From: DATGKG01 sp963783145
Lineage (GTDB): Bacteria; Desulfobacterota; Binatia; Binatales; Binataceae
NCBI GenBank assembly: GCA_963783145.1
Contig: CAWAMM010000004.1
Span: forward strand, 496,001-560,000
Direction: 5' to 3'
Length of the DNA: 64,000 bases
Below the pieces are notes generated by a model that was not told where the DNA came from, did not search any database, and worked only from the letters and a program-made list of their open reading frames with translations. Both the position numbers and the translations under genes were made by a program. Positions 53,814-63,211 of the stretch are shown here, piece after piece (within the stretch, counting starts at the first letter, position 1; each line of letters opens with the position of its first letter).

Positions 53814-54239
53814 TTAGTCGCAAGTACAGTTACATGTGGTGTTTGAATCGGTACAAGACAGGCCCGACACCGCATCACCGCATTGCGTAAAGCAGGCTGC
53901 TTCGCAATTTCCGAAAGCGCCAATATCGCAGTTCGGACAGCCGCCAGCTTTATTTAGGATACAGTTCGTCATGGTGGCCGTCGCCGTCGGCGTAGCCGTC
54001 TGAGTGGCGCTTGCAGTTGAGGTTGCTGTCGCCGTGCCAGTTGAAGTAGCGGTTGAGGTTGGTGTTGCAGTGCCGGTCGAACTGGCAGTTGGCGTCGGTC
54101 TCGACACCTGAGGGCCGATTTCCCAGTAGCCCCACAAGACGTTAGCCGATGCGCTGCGGATCAACGTGAGTACGTCGATGAACAGCACCGCGACGAAGAT
54201 CGCGACGAATACGCGGCGTACCGTTTTCCCCCGCCCCAT
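53814..54239 (-). CDS. Small secreted TPT-linker, Cys-rich protein, copy 2
   Basis: 141 residues from ATG 54239, five bases after GAGG. Signal peptide: RRVFVAIFVAVLFIDVLTLI then RSASA. The mature N-terminus NVLWGYWEIGPQVSRPTPT is nearly the same as in copy 1. A longer Thr/Ser/Ala linker (TATPTSTATSTGTA type) follows, then the Cys-rich tail CILNKAGGCPNCDIGAFGNC ... CTDSNTTCNCTCD. The conserved NVLWGYWE block directly after the cleavage site is the most distinctive element and could be a sorting or binding motif. Oriented opposite to copy 1, so the two point towards each other. Confidence 0.8.
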   Translation of the reverse strand: MGRGKTVRRVFVAIFVAVLFIDVLTLIRSASANVLWGYWEIGPQVSRPTPTASSTGTATPTSTATSTGTATATSTASATQTATPTATATMTNCILNKAGGCPNCDIGAFGNCEAACFTQCGDAVSGLSCTDSNTTCNCTCD

Positions 54240-54744
54240 CAGAGCCTCACTACTAAAGCGACCGATCGATGACAAGTGCGATGCCTATCGCAAGGGCGCG
54301 CACTGGGTATTCGTCTCCAAAACCGACCTGTTTCCGAAACTTGGGCACCGGCGACTTTGGGCACATGCGGCTGTACAGCTACCGAAATCAGATGATTTCA
54401 TCCGGATTCGCTAGACTCTGAACGAGTGGTCTAATTTGAAAACCGCAGTGGCCTAGTTCGGCCAGTGCCCATCTGGTCATCGTTTAGCTACAGATTGACA
54501 TATTTTGCTAGCGCTCGTACGATTCCGCTGTGTATAGGCTAGACTACATGACGTGAGCCGATACAACTAAGCTTAGCGTTGTGCAGCCTTTGGCATGAGG
54601 GGGGGGTTTTATGGCCAGCCGACTGAGGACTCGCTCTGCCATTTCTGGATTCTCCGAAACGACGTTACGTCGAGGACTCCGGGTGCGCAGCGGCATAGGC
54701 CTCCACTTGGCCAGCCCTCCCAGTATGCCCAGTGCGGGTAACCG
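54240..54744. other. Intergenic region before copy 3, with promoter and possible 51-codon leader frame
   Basis: About 500 bases between divergent genes. Holds the promoter at 54495-54523. A short frame from ATG 54611, after a run of eight G, runs into the cyclase start (MASRLRTRSAISGFSETTLR and 31 more residues). Like the frame before copy 2 it starts MA and is basic, but similarity is slight. Nothing else is seen. Confidence 0.35.
54495..54523 (+). promoter_or_regulatory. Candidate sigma70-type promoter for cyclase-AAA copy 3
   Basis: Consensus TTGACA (54495-54500), a 17-base spacer, and TACGAT (54518-54523) about 220 bases upstream of copy 3. Distance to the gene is close to that seen for copy 2. 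Confidence 0.5.
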
Positions 54745-57700
54745 ATGGCGGAATCCGGAACTGTAACCCTGCTATTCACTGATCTGGTCAGCTCGACCCA
54801 ACTTCTGGGTCGCGCGGGCGACGAGGCCGGCCAGCGGATCTTCCACGCCCATCACAAGCTGATGTCTGATGCCATCAACGGCAGTGGTGGTGAGGAACTG
54901 CAATGGCTCGGCGATGGAGTGCTGGCAGCGTTTTCCTCCAGTGCCGATGCAGTGCGTTGCGCGATTCGGATTCAGCAGACCGCCCGGCGGCCGATCGAGG
55001 GTGCGCGGGTCGAGATCCGCATCGGCCTCCACGTCGGTGAGGTGTTGCGGGGTGAGAATGGTTACTTCGGCTCTCCAGTGGTGATCGCGCGGCGCTTGTG
55101 CGATCGCGCGGTGGCGGGGCAAATCCTCTGCAGCAAACTCATTGCTGATCTGCTTTCCGCACGCCAGTCCTTCACGTTCCGCGATCTGGGCAGCCTTGAA
55201 CTAAAAGGCATTACCACTCCAACCGCGGTGAGTGAGGTCGTCTACGAGCATAACGATGTCACGGCACTACTCCATCGCACGCCCTTCGTCGGGCGCTCCG
55301 AGCAACTGAAACGGTTGTCCGCGAAGCTCGAGGAAGCCTGCAATGGCCACGGCTCGATCGCGATGCTTCAGGGTGAACCCGGAATCGGGAAGACCCGCAC
55401 CATCGCGGAGTTTTCCGACCTCGCGGTCCAGCGCGGAGCGCTGGTGCTGCACGGTTCTTGTTACGACGGTGAATGGCAACCGCCGTATGGACCGTTCGCG
55501 GAGGCGATCGCCAATTATGCGCGCCATGCGGCACCGGCCGAACTCGCAGCCGCACTGGGCAACTACGCCGCGACGCTCGCCCGGATTGTCCCAGGTTTGC
55601 GTGAACGGGTCGGAGGTGTCTCCGAGCCTGCACCACTGGACAAGGATGAGGAACGCTTCCGTCTGCTCGATGCAGTGTCGCAGTTCCTGATCGCCTTATC
55701 CCGGAAGGCGCCTCTGGTGCTGGTGCTCGACGATTTGCATTGGGCGGATCGCGGAACGGTCGGGCTGCTCAATCATGTCGCGCACATCGTCAACGCCAAT
55801 CCGATGCTCCTGATCGGCGCCTACCGCGACGCTGAAGTGGACCGGATGCATCCGCTGGCGCGCGCCCTCGCCACCGTGAGGCGGCTGCCTAACTTCGAGA
55901 TTCTCCCCCTCAAAGGGCTCCAGAGCGGCGATGTGGTGGAATTGCTCGGGATCATCGCGGACCAGGACGCTCCCGACACGTTGGTGCAGACGCTCAGCAA
56001 GGAGACCGAGGGCAATCCGCTGTTCATCCGCGAGGTGCTGTTACACCTGGTGGAAGAAGGCAAGATTCTGCGCGATGGCAAGGGTTGGGGATCGAAATTC
56101 AGCATTTCAGAACTGGGCATCCCGGAAGGCGTGCGGAGCGTAATCGGCCGGCGCTTGATGAAGCTCTCCGAAAACGCCAATCGTCTGCTGACGGTGGGAG
56201 CGTGTTTCAAAGGATCATTTTCATTTGAAGTAGCTGCGGCGGTGGCGGAACTCGATGAAGATGCCGCGCTGAGCGCTATCGATGAAGCGCTCGATGCACA
56301 ACTTTTACGTCCAGGCGTCGCAGCCGAAACCTTCGATTTTACCCACGCGCTGATCCGTCATTCGCTTTACTCCGGTTTGAACTCCGCGCGACGGATTCGG
56401 CTGCATCGTCGGATGGCGGAGGCGATGGAACGCACCTGGGGCGAAAAAGCCTCGGAGCATGCGGCCGAAGTAGCCTACCAGTTCTGGTGCGGCGCCGAGG
56501 CCTCGGGCGCCAACCGCGGCGCCGACTACGCGATCGCGGCCGCGAATAATGCTGAGACCGCCTACGCGCATGACGAAGCGGTCGCGTTTTTACGCATCGC
56601 ACTGGAACTCCTCGCGCGCGACGATCCTCGCCGGCCGCGGCTGTTGGCGCGCTTGGGCTTGTCCTTCGCCTGGACTCTCAATCCGGAAGAGGCGGTCAAG
56701 ATTAGCCGCGAGGCCGGTGAATTGATTGCCGCCGCAGAGGGGAACGATGCCGCCGCGGACTATCTCGAAGAAGCGACCCGTGCGATGTATTCCGCCGGGC
56801 TGGTGCGCGGCGCATGGGAGTTGGCCAAGGAAGGTCTGCGCTTCATTGGCGACCGGCGCGATACCATTTGGGCCAGCCTGACCGAAATCGACCTGCTTCG
56901 CGAAGAGGCGGAGGATTCCAGCAATCCGGGAATTCGCGCCGATTCGGTGCGCCAGCGCGAACGGCGAGTGATACTCAAGCGGCTCCCTGCCGAACAACTG
57001 CAGAAACATGGCCTCGACCCGCCCTACAATTCCAGGGCGGAAGTCCTGGAGTATCCGGCGGCAAGCGCGTTTGCGCTGCTGTTTTTCGCCTGTGACTATC
57101 GGCGCAGTCTGCCCAAATGGCAGCAAGAGGCGGCTGATGCGGAGCGCAAGGGTCGCATCGCATGGGCGATGAGCGCATGGGCAGGTGTGGCCCGCTGCCA
57201 CATCGGGGTGGGCGACCTGACCGCGGGGCTGGCGGCGTACGATCGCGCCAAAACCTGGCAAGCGCGTGCGGATGCTCCTTCGTTGGAGCTGTTGAACGTG
57301 CTTCAGGCTAAGCAGGACCTGCGCATGACGCTGGATGAGAACTGGGAAGAGCTGATGGCACCGGACTCGGGCCCTCGCCTGATGGCGCTGAACCCCTCGA
57401 TCGAGACGCATTGGAGCCACAGCGTGATCTCCGTCACCGTGGCCTCGGTGTTGGCGCGCTTGAATATGCCGGACCGTGCGATGCAGTGGCTGGCCGTGGT
57501 TCCCAGAGCGCTCGAAATCGGTGCGTCGTGGGCCGCGCCTTTCAACATAATCTCGGCCGACGCGACCTTCGCGTTATGGTTTTTGAACCGCAGCGATTAT
57601 TGCGCGATCATCGAACGCGCGATTCGAGAAAAGATCCTGCTTCCCGATTTTCGCTTTCCGATGCGCGATAGCCGGTTATCGATCGCGCGCCTCTGTGCGC

Positions 57701-57954
57701 TTCAGCAGCGCTACGATGAAGCTTCGGAATGGTTCGGCAAGGCCCGGGTGGTGTTGGATGAGCAGGGTGCACGTCCGCTGCGCGCGATCACCGACTACGA
57801 TGAGGCGCTGATGTATCTGCGTCGTGGCGCCGCCGGTGATATCGCTTGCGCACGACCCTTTCTGGATCTTGCGCTGGAACAATTTCGCAAGATTGGCATG
57901 ACTGGATGGATCCGCCGCGCCGAAGAAGCGGCACGAACGGGCGCGGCAATCTAG
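54745..57954 (+). CDS. Cyclase-homology/AAA-ATPase/TPR regulator, copy 3
   Basis: 1069 residues from ATG 54745. Domains in order as in copies 1 and 2: cyclase homology (LLFTDLVSSTQLLGRAGDEA; EELQWLGDGVLAAF), AAA ATPase (Walker A LQGEPGIGKTRT, Walker B LVLDDLHWADRGT), helical repeats (QRYDEASEWFGKARVVLDEQ). The same changes at nucleotide-selecting residues are present (Gln for Lys, Gly for Asp, Val for Asn in NGYFGSPVVIARRL). The AAA-linker region (LARALATVRRLPNFEILPLK) is nearly the same as copy 2 (LARALATLRRLPDFEILPLK). It ends 27 bases from the convergent RND gene. Confidence 0.88.
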   Translation: MAESGTVTLLFTDLVSSTQLLGRAGDEAGQRIFHAHHKLMSDAINGSGGEELQWLGDGVLAAFSSSADAVRCAIRIQQTARRPIEGARVEIRIGLHVGEVLRGENGYFGSPVVIARRLCDRAVAGQILCSKLIADLLSARQSFTFRDLGSLELKGITTPTAVSEVVYEHNDVTALLHRTPFVGRSEQLKRLSAKLEEACNGHGSIAMLQGEPGIGKTRTIAEFSDLAVQRGALVLHGSCYDGEWQPPYGPFAEAIANYARHAAPAELAAALGNYAATLARIVPGLRERVGGVSEPAPLDKDEERFRLLDAVSQFLIALSRKAPLVLVLDDLHWADRGTVGLLNHVAHIVNANPMLLIGAYRDAEVDRMHPLARALATVRRLPNFEILPLKGLQSGDVVELLGIIADQDAPDTLVQTLSKETEGNPLFIREVLLHLVEEGKILRDGKGWGSKFSISELGIPEGVRSVIGRRLMKLSENANRLLTVGACFKGSFSFEVAAAVAELDEDAALSAIDEALDAQLLRPGVAAETFDFTHALIRHSLYSGLNSARRIRLHRRMAEAMERTWGEKASEHAAEVAYQFWCGAEASGANRGADYAIAAANNAETAYAHDEAVAFLRIALELLARDDPRRPRLLARLGLSFAWTLNPEEAVKISREAGELIAAAEGNDAAADYLEEATRAMYSAGLVRGAWELAKEGLRFIGDRRDTIWASLTEIDLLREEAEDSSNPGIRADSVRQRERRVILKRLPAEQLQKHGLDPPYNSRAEVLEYPAASAFALLFFACDYRRSLPKWQQEAADAERKGRIAWAMSAWAGVARCHIGVGDLTAGLAAYDRAKTWQARADAPSLELLNVLQAKQDLRMTLDENWEELMAPDSGPRLMALNPSIETHWSHSVISVTVASVLARLNMPDRAMQWLAVVPRALEIGASWAAPFNIISADATFALWFLNRSDYCAIIERAIREKILLPDFRFPMRDSRLSIARLCALQQRYDEASEWFGKARVVLDEQGARPLRAITDYDEALMYLRRGAAGDIACARPFLDLALEQFRKIGMTGWIRRAEEAARTGAAI

Positions 57955-57981
57955 CTCGACGATGCCGCGCCGATTAAGTCG

Positions 57982-60900
57982 CTATTCGTGCTGAAGGGGC
58001 GTCGACGGTCCCCACTTCAAGATTCCCAAGTCGGCCACGAACATCGCATAGAACGACTTCACCAGTACCAGCTCGATTACGGTAGCGAGGCTCAACCCGC
58101 CAATCTGCGCGAAGCACAGCGGACGCCATAACGGCCCGCCATGAAGCGCCAGTGGCAGCAAGGCCAATACGGTCGCGCCCACCGTGACCATCACCGGGCG
58201 CAGCCGCTCGATGCCGGCATCGAGCAGACCTTGAATGAGTTCCTCGCCCATTTCCTGGCGTTCTTCGATGAACTCGAACAATACAATGACGTGGCTTACG
58301 ATGACGCCGATCAGGCTGGCGATCCCGAGAAAGGCCATGAAGCCGAAGGGCGTGCCGGTCACCCATAAGGCAGTGAGTGCGCCGACGATGCCATAGGGTA
58401 CGGCCACGAAGATCAGCCATGGTTTGATGAGATTGTTAAACTGCATCACCAGCGCGATGAAGATTCCGAGCACTGAGATGATGAGCACTACCGTCAATTC
58501 GCCGAAGCCCTTGTCCTGCTTGGCCTGTTCACCGGCGACCACGATGCGATAGCTGGGCGGAAGCTCGGCGCGCAGCGCGTCCAGTTGGGGCGCCGCCTGC
58601 TTCATGATTTGCGAAGCCAAAACTCCTGGCTCCGGGAGCGCGGTGACAGTCATGGTGCGGAAGTGATCGATGCGCACGATCCTTTCCTGGGTCATTTGGA
58701 AAGTTACCGGCGTCAGCGAGTTGAGTGGTACCCGATCGGTCCCGCTCGAAGGATAAACGTACAGGTTGGCGATATCCGATAGTTGTGCGCGCTCCTCCTG
58801 GCGCAGGCGCGCGACGATCGGAATCCGCGTGTCGCCGTCCACCAAAGTTCCCACCGTCCATCCGCTGAGCCCCGCCGACGCGGAGCGCGCGATATCGGCG
58901 TTGCTGACACCTGCCATGTTGGCGCGGTCGGGGTTGATCGTGAGTTGTACGCCGGGACTTTGCGCCATCCAGTCAGTGCGAACGTTGCGGGCGCCTGGAA
59001 TGGAACGCAGGATATCCTCGATCCGGTTGGTGGTTCGTCGCAGAGTGTCGATATCGGCCTGTTCCTGGGCGGGATCGATATCGGTCTGGCCAAAAACGTG
59101 AATCTCGATGGGGGACTGGACCGGACTGGTCTGTAGCTGGCGCACATCGAGGAAGGCGCCCGGAACCGACTTGATCAGCGCGCTTTGCAGCGGACCAACC
59201 AGCTTCGGCATATCGTTCTTGTTCTCGATCTCGAGGATCAGTTCCGCGTAGTTACTCTGCTGAGCTTCGGTCGCGGCGGTGAGCCAGAAGCGCGGACCGC
59301 CGCCGCCGACGAAGCTGGTCACGGATTTGAGGATCGCGCGCGGCTTACCGTCGCGGCCCGGATGCGCGGCGCCATACTGGGCGGCGACGCGACGGACCAC
59401 CGCTTCGGCTTCCTTCGCCACGTTGTTGGTATCAGATAATGCGGTGCCATTCGGGAGCCATACGTCGACATAGGAAAGGTACTGCACATCTTCGGGGAAG
59501 AAAGCGCTGCGCAGTTGTTTGCCGATCAGAAAACCTCCCGCAAGAAAAAGCAGCGAGCATGCGATGAGAGTTTTGCGATGTTCGAGCGCATAGTGACCGA
59601 TTTTGTAATAGAAGCCGGTCACGCCGTGGGTGCGGCGATATTCGATCGGCGGGAGCAGCTTGCCCGGGCGCATCAGATAGTAGCCGAGTTGCGGGATGAA
59701 GGTCATCGAAACGATGCGGGAAGCTACCAGCGCACAGGTCATCACAATCGGCAAAGTAAAGAGGAAGTTGCCGGTGTCGCCAGAGAGCAGCAGGAACGGC
59801 AGGTAGGCGACGATGTTGGTGATCGTCGCGAACAGGATCGCGCGTCCGAGCTTGGTCGGCCCGAGCCATGCGGCAATCAGGGGCGGTTGTCCCATCCCGA
59901 GTTCGTGCTTGATGGCATCACCTGCCACCACGGGATCATCGACCAGCAAGCCCAACGCGATGATCAGAGTTGCGATGGAAACTTGTTGCAGATCGAGCCC
60001 GAGCAACGACATCGCACCGAACGTCATCGCGAGTGTGATCGGAATCGCGAGCGCGATCAGGAGCGCCGAGCGCCACTCCCAAAAGCCTAACCATGCGACT
60101 AGGACTACCAGCACCACCGCTTCGTAAAGCGCCTCCATCAGCAGATCGAGATTCTCGTGCACCTGACGCGGCTGATCGGAGGTTCGCGCGATGATCAGAT
60201 CTTCGGGGAGTCGCTTGCGAAGTCCGTCGAGCGCTTGATCGACGGACTTGCCGAAGGTGCCAATTTGTTCCCCCGGGCGCATAAACACCGCCAGCGTAAT
60301 CGCGCGGTTGCGATTCCATCGCCCGTCGGCATTTTGTGAGGTGTAAAAGTTGAGCAGTTGCGGCGGGTTTTGGTAGCCGCGGAGGACTTCCACCAGATCG
60401 CGCAAATAGAGTGGCGCGCCGGATGGTTCTCGCTGAACGATCACGTCGCCGATTTCACTGGCGTCGGTAAACTCGCCGCTCGGATGGACCGTGACGTCGG
60501 TGCCGCCGGCATCGATGCTTCCGCCGGCTCGGATGATATTCCGCTCTGCGAGAATCTGCGCGAGTCTGGCCGGCTGCACCCCATAAGACGCGAGCCGGCG
60601 CTGCGAGTACGCGAGCTGCACCCATTCGGGCAGCACACCCGAGCGCGAAACTTTTTCTACATTCGCCAGGCTCTGCAATTCACGCTGGATCAGATCAGTG
60701 TAGCGATCGAGCTGGCTGTAGGTGTACTTGTCGCCCGCCACCGCGTCGAGCGCCGCTTCCGTATCGGCGGGATCGCGGATGAGTACCGGTGGCCATGCAT
60801 CCGGATGCACAATCGGGAAGACCGAAGTCCCGACATGATCGGTCAGGAACTGGCGCGTGATTTGTAAAAGATTGGCGTCCCCGACCACCGCGGCGTCCAG

Positions 60901-61635
60901 TCCGACGAAGCCATTACCATCGAGCGGTCGAATATCGCGCGCCAAATGGTGGGCTCCCAGGTATAGCGCCAGCCCATCGCGCACCCGGGCCACATTGTCG
61001 GTGCCCAGCGCTTGCGGAAACAATGTCACCATCGAAACGCGCGAGGTTTTCGCGTCCGGGCTCGCCGATTCGCGAGCTTTCTCGATCGCCGCGCGAACCG
61101 CCCGTGCGCGCAACGCGAGCTCGACCGCGCCCACCTTGGGGCTTGCCACCGTGAGCATCATTGAGGCGGTATCGCCGAAATCCGCCTGGAAGATGATGGG
61201 CCCGGCCCCGGGCGGGAGATCGTAGATGCTGTTGAGCTTCAGATTTACGTCACTGAACTGCTTCTCGGCATCGGTGACTTTTTCGCCCAGTTGAACATAC
61301 ACGTAGGCAATCCCGTCGAGGGTGACGGATCGAATGCCATAATTGGTGGCCGGATCGGCGGGATGGACGAAGGAATTCTCCGCCATCGCGGACTCCATTT
61401 TTCGCGTCACCATCTGCTCGATCTTCTGCGCCGGGACGCCGGGCCAGGGACAGATTGCGACCGCGACCCGGACCGGAATGTCCGGGTCCTTGCGCTTCGG
61501 CATCCGCGCGTAGCCCAGGACGCCCCATCCCAGGACCGCAATCAGCAGCACCCACGAGATGGCGCGGTTCTCGACGAAAAAGCGCGCCACATTGTGGGTG
61601 GTGCGGATAATTTCAGAATCGCTACGATGTGCCAT
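57982..61635 (-). CDS. RND-family efflux transporter permease
   Basis: 1217 residues. TM1 is at about 20-40 (WVLLIAVLGWGVLGYARMPK), and two sets of six helices carry periplasmic loops. The TM4 proton-relay acids are in IIALGLLVDDPVVAGDAIKH. Conserved inner motifs: PITLAMTFGAMSLLGLDLQQ, FVAVPYGIVGALTALWVTGT and MAFLGIASLIGVIVSHVIVL. The family is usually 1020-1080 residues; the excess is in the first periplasmic loop (about 150-330). It works with the adaptor at 61635 and an outer-membrane channel not in the window. The group with MPKRKDPDIPVRVAVAICPW is HAE-1/MDR-like rather than heavy-metal CusA. Confidence 0.93.
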   Translation of the reverse strand: MAHRSDSEIIRTTHNVARFFVENRAISWVLLIAVLGWGVLGYARMPKRKDPDIPVRVAVAICPWPGVPAQKIEQMVTRKMESAMAENSFVHPADPATNYGIRSVTLDGIAYVYVQLGEKVTDAEKQFSDVNLKLNSIYDLPPGAGPIIFQADFGDTASMMLTVASPKVGAVELALRARAVRAAIEKARESASPDAKTSRVSMVTLFPQALGTDNVARVRDGLALYLGAHHLARDIRPLDGNGFVGLDAAVVGDANLLQITRQFLTDHVGTSVFPIVHPDAWPPVLIRDPADTEAALDAVAGDKYTYSQLDRYTDLIQRELQSLANVEKVSRSGVLPEWVQLAYSQRRLASYGVQPARLAQILAERNIIRAGGSIDAGGTDVTVHPSGEFTDASEIGDVIVQREPSGAPLYLRDLVEVLRGYQNPPQLLNFYTSQNADGRWNRNRAITLAVFMRPGEQIGTFGKSVDQALDGLRKRLPEDLIIARTSDQPRQVHENLDLLMEALYEAVVLVVLVAWLGFWEWRSALLIALAIPITLAMTFGAMSLLGLDLQQVSIATLIIALGLLVDDPVVAGDAIKHELGMGQPPLIAAWLGPTKLGRAILFATITNIVAYLPFLLLSGDTGNFLFTLPIVMTCALVASRIVSMTFIPQLGYYLMRPGKLLPPIEYRRTHGVTGFYYKIGHYALEHRKTLIACSLLFLAGGFLIGKQLRSAFFPEDVQYLSYVDVWLPNGTALSDTNNVAKEAEAVVRRVAAQYGAAHPGRDGKPRAILKSVTSFVGGGGPRFWLTAATEAQQSNYAELILEIENKNDMPKLVGPLQSALIKSVPGAFLDVRQLQTSPVQSPIEIHVFGQTDIDPAQEQADIDTLRRTTNRIEDILRSIPGARNVRTDWMAQSPGVQLTINPDRANMAGVSNADIARSASAGLSGWTVGTLVDGDTRIPIVARLRQEERAQLSDIANLYVYPSSGTDRVPLNSLTPVTFQMTQERIVRIDHFRTMTVTALPEPGVLASQIMKQAAPQLDALRAELPPSYRIVVAGEQAKQDKGFGELTVVLIISVLGIFIALVMQFNNLIKPWLIFVAVPYGIVGALTALWVTGTPFGFMAFLGIASLIGVIVSHVIVLFEFIEERQEMGEELIQGLLDAGIERLRPVMVTVGATVLALLPLALHGGPLWRPLCFAQIGGLSLATVIELVLVKSFYAMFVADLGILKWGPSTPLQHE

Positions 61636-62780
61636 CAGGGGATGATCGTAACTTCGGTTCCGTCAGATACCATGGTTGCTCCGCGCACGACGACCTGGTC
61701 GCCCATTTTCACACCCGACAGGACCGCGATGTCGTTGCCGACGATATCGCCCAGGCGAACCGTGCGTAGCTTCGCCATGGTCTTACCGGCGTCCTCTTCA
61801 ACCACATAAACCGCGAAATCTTTCTGATCGTTTGGCGGGCGGACGATGGCGTTGAGCGGAAGCGTCGCCTGAGCGCTGGTGGATGCGGCGGCGCCGGCGA
61901 TTCGCAACGACGCGATCATCCCGGTGCGAATCTTGCCGTCCTTGTTGGGCACCGTGATTTCAACATCGAAGATCCGCGTTGTTGGGTCGGCGTTGGGCGC
62001 GATCCGGGTGATCGTTCCGATCAGCGGGACCCCGGGAATCGCTTCCGAGGTAAGTGTCTGCGTCTGGCCCTGCTTCAATTTGGCGACCTGGATGTCGGAC
62101 CCGCCAAAAACCGCTTTCATCTCGGAGGTATCGGCAATTTGAAAGGCGACCGTAGTTGGACCCGCGAGGGAGCCAACTTCGATACCGCGGGTCAGAACCA
62201 CTCCATCCATCGGGGATGCGAGCTTGCAGTAGCCCAGGTTGATCTGAGCCTGCTTCACGGCAGCTTCGGCCTGAGCGACCTGCGACTGCGCCGATTGGTA
62301 TTGCTCGGCCGACAAATCGTAGGTTTCGCGCGCGATAATATGCTGACTGAGCAATTGCGCATCGCGATCGAAGTCCTGCTTGGCTTTTTCAAAAACCGCA
62401 CGCGCGCCGGCCAGTGCGGATTCCGATTGGCTGACCTGCGCCTCGTAGGTATCGGATTTCACGCTCCCGAGGAGGTCATGAGCCTTGACCAGGTCACCAC
62501 CTTGGAGATCGTGCGGGCGGCCGTCGGCGCCAGGTATCTGTTTGATGAAATCCACGTTGCCGCCGACCTGAAACGATACGGCAGTCTGCCGCGAGGGCTG
62601 AAAGCTCGCGGTGTATGCCCCGGAATTGGATTGCTGAGTCTCGCTCACGGTCAGAACGGTAACCGCGATCCGGGGTTGTTCGGCCGCCGGCGGCTTGGCG
62701 CATCCGAGCCCGGTCAGCATCACGGCGGCGAAGGTGAGCGCCAACGGAAAGTTAAGTCTGACGAGGTGGTGTTCCGGCAT
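61635..62780 (-). CDS. RND efflux periplasmic adaptor (membrane fusion) lipoprotein
   Basis: 381 residues from ATG 62780. Lipoprotein signal: LALTFAAVMLTGLGC, with Cys27 as the lipidated residue. It has the barrel-sandwich/lipoyl half-motifs, a coiled-coil hairpin (SESALAGARAVFEKAKQDFD ... QAEAAVKQAQINLGYCK), the SPMDGVVLTRGIEVG lipoyl return, and a beta-barrel with AVFGGSDIQVAKLKQGQ. This is the AcrA/MexA type. Its TGA overlaps the RND ATG by one base (TGATG), so adaptor and pump are coupled. Upstream 62781-63211 is likely to hold the promoter. Confidence 0.93.
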   Translation of the reverse strand: MPEHHLVRLNFPLALTFAAVMLTGLGCAKPPAAEQPRIAVTVLTVSETQQSNSGAYTASFQPSRQTAVSFQVGGNVDFIKQIPGADGRPHDLQGGDLVKAHDLLGSVKSDTYEAQVSQSESALAGARAVFEKAKQDFDRDAQLLSQHIIARETYDLSAEQYQSAQSQVAQAEAAVKQAQINLGYCKLASPMDGVVLTRGIEVGSLAGPTTVAFQIADTSEMKAVFGGSDIQVAKLKQGQTQTLTSEAIPGVPLIGTITRIAPNADPTTRIFDVEITVPNKDGKIRTGMIASLRIAGAAASTSAQATLPLNAIVRPPNDQKDFAVYVVEEDAGKTMAKLRTVRLGDIVGNDIAVLSGVKMGDQVVVRGATMVSDGTEVTIIP

Positions 62781-63211
62781 CAGCTGTTTCTCGCCTCAAA
62801 TGGAAAAGAATCGCTTGAATTTAAGAAAGCGCTCCAGGCGGCGGCTAAAGGTGCGGTAGCGTCAAGAATCAGGTTGAGACTGGAAGAAGTGAAAATGAGC
62901 GACTGTAACCCTATCGGCAACATAACATTTTGAAGAATAAATCGACGCGATCGTAATCTTATCCGCCTCGTGGGTAAAGATTAGATGCGCGAATTAGCAT
63001 AAAAGGGCCGAAAATAAACCGACATTGAGTACGCAAATGCGACTACACTTGATCTTCGAGACCCTCCCCTGTATTAATTCCAGCCTGTCTGTAGTGCGGT
63101 CGTTCCATGCGAGACATGCCATCTCATGCGGCCGGTAGCGCTGTGACAGATTGTTAGCGCCTCGCGCAGTGCGCTTGCGCTCGCCGTAAGCGCCGCTCAC
63201 ATATCAAGATA
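62781..63211. other. Intergenic region between divergent efflux operon and cNMP-domain gene
   Basis: About 430 bases, AT-rich at 62925-63055. TAATCTT (62954-62960) and AAGATTA (62977-62983) are perfect inverted arms 16 bases apart, about 175 bases upstream of the adaptor, and could be a regulator site. No reading frame of note and no regulator gene adjacent. Confidence 0.4.
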
